Of a stretch of DNA of 64,000 nt, positions 58,409 to 64,000 are shown piece by piece; the stretch's first letter is position 1, and the number at the start of each line of letters is the position of its first letter. The notes below the pieces were generated by a model, which saw nothing but the letters and a program-made list of their open reading frames with translations, had not been told where the DNA came from and searched no databases. The position numbers were made by a program, and so were the translations under genes. The DNA is from CAYOHG01 sp964465125. Its GTDB lineage: Bacteria; Planctomycetota; Phycisphaerae; UBA1845; Fen-1342. Where the stretch lies: positions 8,479 through 72,478 of the forward strand of contig CAYXIO010000015.1 of NCBI GenBank assembly GCA_964465125.1. The letters are read 5' to 3'.

Positions 58409-59019
58409 TCTGTCGGGTGCATTTCGCATTAGCGATTTCGCTCGGAGTGTTAAACGCCGGCGCTGGTGCGCCGCTTGCCGCCAGAACCGCGGCGGGTATG
58501 CCGGTCGAGTCGACGAGCGCCGAGGTCGAGGATTGTGAGGCGGCGGTTTTCTGGCTCATTCGGCCGTCGGGCGGCGAAATCGAGGCGTCAGAGGTCAGAT
58601 CCGCGCACTCGGTTGCGTTCTGCGATCGGGGAGCAATTTGCGTCAGGAGTATGCTCAGGGGCCTCGGTTACGAGTTTGAAGTGACGAAGCTCAGCCCTTA
58701 TGCCCTTTACCGCCGCAACCAGGCTGCGGTCCTTGTTTTTCATGGCGCGGACTGGACGCAGCATGTCGAGGTGTATCAAGGCGGCGATGACGAGGTTGCA
58801 GAGTTTGCGTCGGGCGATTGGAGCGTAGAATCGCCGATCAAGCTGCGCGCTCTGTCAGAACTCGGCGACGAGTGGGATGGTGAAGCCGTCTATCTCCTGG
58901 CCGGCCCCGCCGAGTCAATCGCATCGGGTTGGCCGGTTCTGATGATGATCCCAATCAACGTGATCCTGGGCTGGGTGATCGGACGATACTGCGTGCGGAC
59001 TCGAGGGTTGCCCGCGTGA
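58390..59019 (+). CDS. C39-peptidase-like membrane protein, degenerate
   Basis: A protein of 209 residues with an N-terminal hydrophobic segment (about 10-30) and a C-terminal transmembrane helix (about 181-199). Between them the order resembles a C39/papain-like domain: Cys49 in 'EDCEAAVFWLIRPSGG', a helix 'CVRSMLRGLGYEFEVTKL', then 'AAVLVFHGADWTQHVEVYQGG' with His125, and a candidate Asp143 before 'LRALSELGDEWDGEAVYLLAG', which parallels the 'F-x-x-x-W-x-G-x-A-L' end of C39 domains. The usual Gly after Cys is Glu. Family membership is tentative and activity uncertain. ATG 58390 lies within the upstream gene (19-nt overlap) and the stop overlaps the next GTG start. Confidence 0.6.
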   Translation: MARPPLICRVHFALAISLGVLNAGAGAPLAARTAAGMPVESTSAEVEDCEAAVFWLIRPSGGEIEASEVRSAHSVAFCDRGAICVRSMLRGLGYEFEVTKLSPYALYRRNQAAVLVFHGADWTQHVEVYQGGDDEVAEFASGDWSVESPIKLRALSELGDEWDGEAVYLLAGPAESIASGWPVLMMIPINVILGWVIGRYCVRTRGLPA

Positions 59020-60155
59020 GGGCTACATGGACCAACCCCCTGCTTGTGGCTCGCAGGCGCGCGGTCGCGGCGAACTTGGCGTGCATCGTCGGAATCGTGG
59101 TCGCCACGAGCCGCGCTACCGCGGACGACGGCCTTTCCGCGGTGATTGACGACATTGTACTTCGCTACGAGGCAATCCCCCTGCGGACGTCCCATGCGCC
59201 TTCGGTAATCTGTCATGGGCTACTTGGCCACGACGGCGACTATGGCATCTTCGACGATGACGCAGGCGAGTACGTGTCTGCGCTCGATCATCTGCTGCTA
59301 AGCTACGAAGGGACCCTTACGGATAGACTCGGGGTTCGTTTTCGACGCGACGCGGGCGAATTCCGGTTCGAGCGGCATCGCGCTCAATTCACTGCCTACA
59401 TCTGCCAGTCGGTTCAGCCGGATGAGATCGCCCTGGGGTCCCGCGCTTCGTGGCGCGAGGGCCTGCTCGTTTCGATCTGGGAGCGGGAGAAGCTCGAGCA
59501 TCACGGATTGCGCGAGGTGGGGTGGTTTCTGCCCGCGCATGCGCGCCTGGGCGCGTTGGGTCCGTTCGAGAACAAGTTCGGCGAGCGAATCGATCCCAGG
59601 TTTCTGGTGCAGCAAGTGCTCGCACAGTTGACGCGACCGGATGCAGGCGCAATTCCCTGTGGCGGGACACACTTGCTCATGGCACTCGCGGCGGCCAGGT
59701 CGCGCTTGTCGGCCGTGCTTGACGACCACACTCGCTTGCTCGTCGACGCCGCGTGGACTGATGAGCGGGATCGTGTGCTGACCTGTGTTTCGCCGGAAGG
59801 GACTTTCGACTTGAAAGCGTACTTCGGCCGTATTCCGCCTCCGGCCGAATACGAAGCCTACTCGGCGTATGTGGCGGGTCACGTGATCGAGGCGTTGGCT
59901 GAGTCTGAAGACCCGGCCGCAACCCACGACCATCGGTTCAAGGCATGGGTGCGCGCGACCGCGGCACAAGTGTGTGATCTCGATGCCTGGCGGGATACAA
60001 CACTTCTGTTCAATCCTGGGTCGGCATTCAACTACGGTGCTGCTTCACACCTGGTTAGCGGCCTTCGTCAGTATCGCGCGAATACGGCGGAGCGGACGGC
60101 GTCCCGGTCCAGCCGGGTCGGCGACTGCGCCGCCGGCGGACCTGCTGGTCCTTAG
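59016..60155 (+). CDS. secreted alpha-helical protein of planctomycete type
   Basis: A protein of 379 residues with an export segment (about 15-35). The mature part is helical with regularly spaced His/Cys/Gly motifs: 'ICHGLLGHDGDYGI', 'FERHRAQFTAYICQSVQPDE', 'AIPCGGTHLLMALAAARSRL', 'AYVAGHVIEALAESEDPA'. The recurring 'H/C-G-x-H-x-L-x-A-L' elements suggest an alpha/alpha toroid. Similar planctomycete secreted proteins exist in my memory under an unreliable automatic GTPase-activating name; no enzymatic role is assigned. GTG 59016 overlaps the stop of the C39-like gene (GTGA), and GAGGG lies 9 nt upstream. Last gene of the first cysteine-rich module. Confidence 0.7.
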   Translation: MRATWTNPLLVARRRAVAANLACIVGIVVATSRATADDGLSAVIDDIVLRYEAIPLRTSHAPSVICHGLLGHDGDYGIFDDDAGEYVSALDHLLLSYEGTLTDRLGVRFRRDAGEFRFERHRAQFTAYICQSVQPDEIALGSRASWREGLLVSIWEREKLEHHGLREVGWFLPAHARLGALGPFENKFGERIDPRFLVQQVLAQLTRPDAGAIPCGGTHLLMALAAARSRLSAVLDDHTRLLVDAAWTDERDRVLTCVSPEGTFDLKAYFGRIPPPAEYEAYSAYVAGHVIEALAESEDPAATHDHRFKAWVRATAAQVCDLDAWRDTTLLFNPGSAFNYGAASHLVSGLRQYRANTAERTASRSSRVGDCAAGGPAGP

Positions 60156-60193
60156 CCCCGCGGGCCTCGCTCAACCTGCCGCATCTCTCCCGC

Positions 60194-60199
60194 TAAAAT
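60194..60199 (+). promoter_or_regulatory. -10-like TAAAAT 6 nt before a start codon
   Basis: TAAAAT ends 6 nt before the ATG of the dihydrouridine synthase gene; the intervening bases are all C, so no ribosome-binding site exists. The -35 region is weak. The geometry fits a leaderless transcript. Confidence 0.5.
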
Positions 60200-60205
60200 C
60201 CCCCC

Positions 60206-61276
60206 ATGCTTCGCATCGGTCCGCTACAGCTCGATGTTCCCGTCGTGCAGGCGGCGCTGTCCGGTTACAGCGACGCGCCCATGCGGCGGATCGCGCGGCA
60301 ACTCGGCGCGCCGTACTGCCTGCACGAAGTCGTGCTCGACAAGCTGGTCGTGCAGCCCGGAAAGCTGCAACGCCAGATCCTCAGGCTGCACCCGGACGAT
60401 CACCCCGTTGGGGGGCAACTGATGGGCGCCGAGCCGGCGCAGTTCGCCGACGCGGCTCGGAAGATGGCGGAAGCGGGCTTCGACGTGATCGATCTCAATT
60501 TCGGCTGTCCGGTGCGGAAGGTGCTGGGACGCTGCCGGGGCGGCTACCTGCTGTCCGATCCGCCGACGGCGCGCGAGATCATCACCCGCGTGCGCGAGGC
60601 GGTGCCGGCGGCGATCCCCGTGACGCTCAAGATGCGCCGCGGAATGGACGACTCGTCCGCCAGCGAGCGGAACTTCTTCGGGATTTTCGACTTTGCGGTC
60701 GAGCGCGGGCTGGCGGCAATCACCGTGCACGGCCGGACGGTCGAGCAGAAATACGTCGGGCCGAGCCGCTGGGAATTCCTCGAACGCGTGCGGCGTCACG
60801 CGCCGCAGGTGGCGCTGCTGGGCAGCGGCGATCTCTTCACCGCGGGCGACGTCGTGCGAATGCTGGAGCAGACCGGCGTGGACGGCGTCACCGTGGCGCG
60901 CGGCTGCATCGGCAACCCGTGGATCTTCGCTGAGTGCCGGGCGCTGCTGCGCGGTGAGCCGCTGCCTGAGCCCCCCAGCGTCGCGGAGCAGGGCCGCGTG
61001 ATTCGCGCGCACTTCGCGCTCGCCGTGCAGGAATACGGCGCTTCTACCGCGACGCGCGCGATGCGCAAGTTCGGAATCAAATACAGCGAGCTGCACCCGG
61101 CGGGCGTCGCGGTGCGAGACGCATTTATTCGGACACGCTGCGAAAACGACTGGCTGGACGTGCTGGCCGAGTGGTATGCGCCGCAGCGCGCCTGGCCGGC
61201 GGGTGTGCAGCGGACCGGCCCGGGCGATCTCGTGGCGGCGGGTGCGACACTCTGCGACGCCAACGAACAGGCCTGA
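60206..61276 (+). CDS. dus: tRNA-dihydrouridine synthase
   Basis: A protein of 356 residues of the Dus/NifR3 family, which reduces uridine in tRNA with FMN and NADPH. Motifs: 'VVQAALSGYSDAPMRRIARQ' at the start, 'VGGQLMGAEP', catalytic Cys in 'DLNFGCPVRKV', the phosphate-binding 'KMRRGMD', 'ITVHGRTVEQKYVGPSRW', 'LLGSGDLFTAGDV' and 'VTVARGCIGNPWIF'. A helical C-terminal domain follows, with 'AMRKFGIKYSELHP'. Closest in style to DusB. It separates the two cysteine-rich modules but seems transcribed from its own leaderless-type promoter. Confidence 0.94.
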   Translation: MLRIGPLQLDVPVVQAALSGYSDAPMRRIARQLGAPYCLHEVVLDKLVVQPGKLQRQILRLHPDDHPVGGQLMGAEPAQFADAARKMAEAGFDVIDLNFGCPVRKVLGRCRGGYLLSDPPTAREIITRVREAVPAAIPVTLKMRRGMDDSSASERNFFGIFDFAVERGLAAITVHGRTVEQKYVGPSRWEFLERVRRHAPQVALLGSGDLFTAGDVVRMLEQTGVDGVTVARGCIGNPWIFAECRALLRGEPLPEPPSVAEQGRVIRAHFALAVQEYGASTATRAMRKFGIKYSELHPAGVAVRDAFIRTRCENDWLDVLAEWYAPQRAWPAGVQRTGPGDLVAAGATLCDANEQA

Positions 61277-61324
61277 AAACGCCGGACGCGGGGCGCCCGC
61301 GTGTCAGAGGCCGCGCAATTGCCC

Positions 61325-61353
61325 TTGACACGCGTCCCGCGATTCACGACATT
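61325..61353 (+). promoter_or_regulatory. possible promoter of the MauE module
   Basis: A perfect TTGACA (61325-61330) stands 17 bases before GACATT (61348-61353), which matches only half of a -10 box. It lies 48 nt after the dus stop and 31 nt before the MauE-like start, where a separate promoter would be expected. Confidence 0.4.
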
Positions 61354-61383
61354 CAAGCTGGCAACTCTGAGGGAGCTTGTCCA

Positions 61384-61845
61384 GTGGGGTTTCGAGAAGG
61401 CGCCGGCGGTGCGCTTGCGGCCGTCTGTGTGGCGGCGGCGTTCGCATACGCCGGCATCCAGAAGCTGGTCGAGGATCAGTTTGCAGGCGAGCTGCTGCGC
61501 AGCGGGCTCGTGCCGGCGGTGCTCGTGCCGCTGGCGGCCGGCGCGCTGCCGCTGGCCGAGATCGCCGTCGCGTTGCTTCTGATCGGACCGCTTTCGCGGC
61601 GGATCGGCTGGGTGCTGGCCGGGGCGCTGACGGCCGGCTTCGCGGTCGTGCACCTGACGCGGGCCGTCTGGGGCGATCCGGTTCCGTGCAACTGCTTCGG
61701 CGTGCGGCTGACGCACGACACGCAGGCTGAGCACCTCATCATGCTGGGGTTGTGCGTGCTGGTGGTGGCCACGGCACTGGTCGTGCTCTCGCGCGGTCCG
61801 CGGCTCGTCGCGCGACAGGGAGGCTGGCGTGCGGCGCAAGCCTGA
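61384..61845 (+). CDS. MauE/DoxX-like redox membrane protein
   Basis: A protein of 153 residues with four transmembrane helices ('ALAAVCVAAAFAYAGIQKL', 'VPLAAGALPLAEIAVALLLIG', 'IGWVLAGALTAGFAVVHL', 'LIMLGLCVLVVATALVVL') and the motif 'DPVPCNCFG' between helices 3 and 4, matching the C-x-C-F-G site of the MauE family. MauE was described from methylamine dehydrogenase maturation, where it supports disulfide or cofactor formation; relatives are thought to carry reducing or oxidising equivalents across the membrane. GTG 61384 has GGGAG 8 nt upstream; the open frame back to 61171 is not used. It overlaps the following cysteine-rich gene by 17 nt, so a role in that protein's disulfides is the obvious hypothesis. 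Confidence 0.83.
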   Translation: MGFREGAGGALAAVCVAAAFAYAGIQKLVEDQFAGELLRSGLVPAVLVPLAAGALPLAEIAVALLLIGPLSRRIGWVLAGALTAGFAVVHLTRAVWGDPVPCNCFGVRLTHDTQAEHLIMLGLCVLVVATALVVLSRGPRLVARQGGWRAAQA

Positions 61846-62227
61846 AACTCTGCTCGCCGCCACGTTCGTGGTGATGCTCGCGGCGCTCGCGCTGGTGCGG
61901 CACACGCGCGCCGGCGACGCGCGCCCCGCGCCCGGCTATTCCTGCGTCGAATACCTGAGCTGCGGAGAGGCCAGCGGCGGCTGTCACACCAACGCATCGG
62001 CGTGCACGTTCTGCGACGGCACCGCCGGCTCCGACCTGCGGTTCTGCGTGCGCGTGAACACCCCGAGCGTCTGCTCGGCACCCGGCCCGATCGTGTCCTG
62101 CGGCAGCCTCTACGCGGGAGAATGCAATCCGACTACGGGGCGCTGCATCAACGGCGTCTGGGCCGGCCCCTCGTGCTCGGTAGTTACCTGTCGTGTTCCT
62201 AATCACCAGTCATCCGGAGCGCCATGA
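61829..62227 (+). CDS. secreted cysteine-rich protein
   Basis: A protein of 132 residues with a basic N-terminus, a hydrophobic export segment (about 8-28) and 12 cysteines in the mature part ('YSCVEYLSCGEASGGC', 'SACTFCDGTAG', 'RFCVRVN', 'SVCSAPG', 'VSCGSLY', 'GECNPTTGRC', 'PSCSVVTC'). It is not clearly homologous to the 56879-57310 protein but has the same character: small, exported and rich in disulfide candidates. GTG 61829 has GGGAGG 5 nt upstream and starts inside the MauE-like gene. The stop is 25 nt before the next gene of the module. Confidence 0.78.
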   Translation: MRRKPETLLAATFVVMLAALALVRHTRAGDARPAPGYSCVEYLSCGEASGGCHTNASACTFCDGTAGSDLRFCVRVNTPSVCSAPGPIVSCGSLYAGECNPTTGRCINGVWAGPSCSVVTCRVPNHQSSGAP

Positions 62228-62252
62228 TGCGCCGGACGTGGAGTGCGTAACC

Positions 62253-63293
62253 GTGTTCCTGTGGATTCTGCTGGCGACAGTCTCGACCCCAGTGCCAGTC
62301 GACGAAATGGCAGCGCGGCTGCACGAACGTGCGGCCCGGCTCGACCATCTGGTCGTCGACCTGGACTACAACCAGTATCGCTACCCGCTCGACGCGTCGC
62401 CGCTGGACGCTTCGCTCTGGGAACCGACGCAGGAGACCGAGTTCCACGACCGCCTGTTCATCGTCCGTCCGAACGTGCTGCACGAGGAGCTGACGGACAC
62501 GGGTGCGTATGCGGCGAGCCGCACGGGGATCGTCAACGGACGGCTGGTGCGTCGCTACGAGCAGCCCACCCGCGCGGGCCTGGCGCGCTGGGTGGTGAAT
62601 ACGCGCAGCCTCGACGTTCTCCGCTACCAGTGGTGCCCGATCCTGTTCGTCTTCGATCTGCACTTTCCGGACAGTACGATTCCGCAGCTCAACCTCGTGC
62701 GGCTCTTTGACGAGTACGCGGTGACCCCGCTCGAATCCGTGGCCGGCCTGAATTCGTACGAAGTGCTCGTTCCGATGGAGGGCTTCGATCATCGCTACGA
62801 GCTGGATCTGGCGGATGACGGCACGCCGGCGCGCGTTCTGGTGGAGGCCACGCGGCGCGGCGAACCCGTCGGCACGTGGGAGCTTCAGGTGCTGGAGACG
62901 CGCGACGTCAACGCGACCGCGTTTCCGATCGAGGCCATCGTTGCGGTGACGAATTTCCGCAACGGCCTGCTGTGGAACGGACTGCACCACTTCAGGGTGC
63001 GCGACGTGCAGGTCGACCCAACCCTCAGCCCGGCCGACCTCGTGCTCGAGCCGGACCACCGGAACGCGATTATCTCCGACGGCGAGGACGGCGGGGTGAT
63101 CGTGTATGACCCCGACGGGCGCGTCGTGTATCGGCGGGACTTTCAGCCTGGGGCGGCGGGACCGGACGAGGGCATGGCGTGGTCCGATTTCGAGCGCCGC
63201 CAGCAGCGCGTCGGGATGGTCGCCGGCGGGACGTCGCTGTTGGTGGGCGGACTGCTGAGCTGGGTGGCGATCCACCGGCGTCGTTCGGCTTAG
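62253..63293 (+). CDS. exported protein with C-terminal membrane anchor (LolA-like?)
   Basis: A protein of 346 residues with a short signal segment ('FLWILLATVSTPVPVD'), a beta-rich domain and a C-terminal transmembrane helix (about 322-342, 'VGMVAGGTSLLVGGLLSWVAI') with a basic tail. Phrases such as 'VAGLNSYEVLVPMEGFDHRYELDLADDGTPARVLVEATRRGEPVGTWEL' in part and 'FPIEAIVAVTNF' give the pattern of LolA-like lipoprotein-carrier folds, as in the 57320-58408 protein. GTG 62253 with GGAG 9 nt upstream is preferred over GTG 62193, which lies inside the cysteine-rich gene. A hairpin terminator follows 6 nt after the stop. Function unknown. Confidence 0.68.
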   Translation: MFLWILLATVSTPVPVDEMAARLHERAARLDHLVVDLDYNQYRYPLDASPLDASLWEPTQETEFHDRLFIVRPNVLHEELTDTGAYAASRTGIVNGRLVRRYEQPTRAGLARWVVNTRSLDVLRYQWCPILFVFDLHFPDSTIPQLNLVRLFDEYAVTPLESVAGLNSYEVLVPMEGFDHRYELDLADDGTPARVLVEATRRGEPVGTWELQVLETRDVNATAFPIEAIVAVTNFRNGLLWNGLHHFRVRDVQVDPTLSPADLVLEPDHRNAIISDGEDGGVIVYDPDGRVVYRRDFQPGAAGPDEGMAWSDFERRQQRVGMVAGGTSLLVGGLLSWVAIHRRRSA

Positions 63294-63299
63294 CGCGAC

Positions 63300-63325
63300 G
63301 GGCCGCCGATGCACCCGGGCGGCCC
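63300..63325 (+). terminator. hairpin ending the MauE module
   Basis: GGGCCGCC (63300-63307) and GGCGGCCC (63318-63325) form a perfect 8-bp stem with a 10-base loop directly after the last gene of the module. There is no T-tract. Confidence 0.45.
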
Positions 63326-63369
63326 GGCGGCGCGATCCTCCGTGACACATCCTTAACACCGGCGATAGT

Positions 63370-63398
63370 TTGCATTTGTGACCGCCTGAGAGTATGCT
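63370..63398 (+). promoter_or_regulatory. putative typA promoter
   Basis: TTGCAT (63370-63375) and TATGCT (63393-63398) are 17 bases apart, in one of the less GC-rich parts of the interval before typA. The predicted 5' leader is about 58 nt. Confidence 0.5.
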
Positions 63399-63462
63399 TG
63401 CCAGCCGCGCGTGACGTGCGGTTTGCGCCGCGCCCGCCGTTGTTTCGAAGGATCCCCCGCCG

Positions 63463-64000
<538 letters not shown>

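Overview
The window is a high-G+C piece of a diderm bacterial chromosome, most likely from a member of the Planctomycetota (Phycisphaerae-like). The inference rests on the combination of PQQ-type beta-propeller proteins, secreted proteins with type I dockerin-like repeats, a PEP-CTERM protein, several free prepilin-type secreted proteins, an outer-membrane assembly set (BamD, LptE) and a type II secretion operon. No rRNA, tRNA, CRISPR array or insertion sequence was seen. A 10-base N run (50333-50342) marks this as a draft scaffold. The first and last genes are cut by the window ends.

Layout. 1-6.2 kb (minus): a tight four-gene run with two adenylate-forming CoA-ligase-like enzymes flanking two exported PQQ-like propeller proteins. 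6.4-7.2 kb (minus): a secreted dockerin-type protein. 7.5-15.7 kb (plus): glycosyltransferase, LolD/MacB-like ABC ATPase and a 1150-residue FtsX-type permease with overlapping ends, then a large exported protein whose C-terminus resembles a pseudopilin domain. 16.1-17.6 kb (plus): a small membrane protein and a prepilin-type protein. 17.7-21.4 kb (minus): bamD-lptE-ftsH operon behind a good promoter. 21.4-22.0 kb: no protein gene, but a chain of RNA hairpins ending in a strong terminator (candidate ncRNA). 22.0-27.2 kb: lipoprotein with beta-helix, GNAT acetyltransferase, and a prepilin/dockerin/PEP-CTERM group. 27.4-29.8 kb (minus): membrane protein, heme oxygenase with a 46-residue membrane protein in front of it, and an SDR oxidoreductase. 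30.0-34.6 kb (plus): two-domain PTPS/QueD-like protein, then aldehyde dehydrogenase, iron alcohol dehydrogenase and MutY.

34.6-43.5 kb (minus): type II secretion genes gspF-G-H-I-J-K, a PilM-PilN (GspL-like) fusion and a GspM/PilO-like gene; the secretin and the GspE motor are absent from this operon. 43.8-48.0 kb (plus): a divergent DEAD-box protein and batD-batE. 48.1-52.9 kb (minus): pilT, a membrane-anchored GspE/PilB relative that has lost its Walker A lysine and Walker B signature, and a large CvpA-like membrane protein. 53.2-55.8 kb: a secreted subtilase convergent with an exported cyclophilin-FKBP fusion. 55.8-56.9 kb: a repeat island. 56.9-63.3 kb (plus): two modules that each pair a small secreted cysteine-rich protein with an exported protein carrying a C-terminal membrane anchor; one adds a C39-peptidase-like membrane protein and a helical secreted protein, the other a MauE/DoxX redox membrane protein. 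A dihydrouridine synthase lies between them. The window ends in typA/bipA.

The strongest leads are the pseudo-ATPase beside an intact PilT, the paired cysteine-rich modules, the hairpin-rich intergenic transcript candidate, and a recurring -10-like hexamer 6-7 nt before ATG in genes with no Shine-Dalgarno sequence, which suggests leaderless mRNAs. All family calls come from reading motifs by eye; no database search was run.
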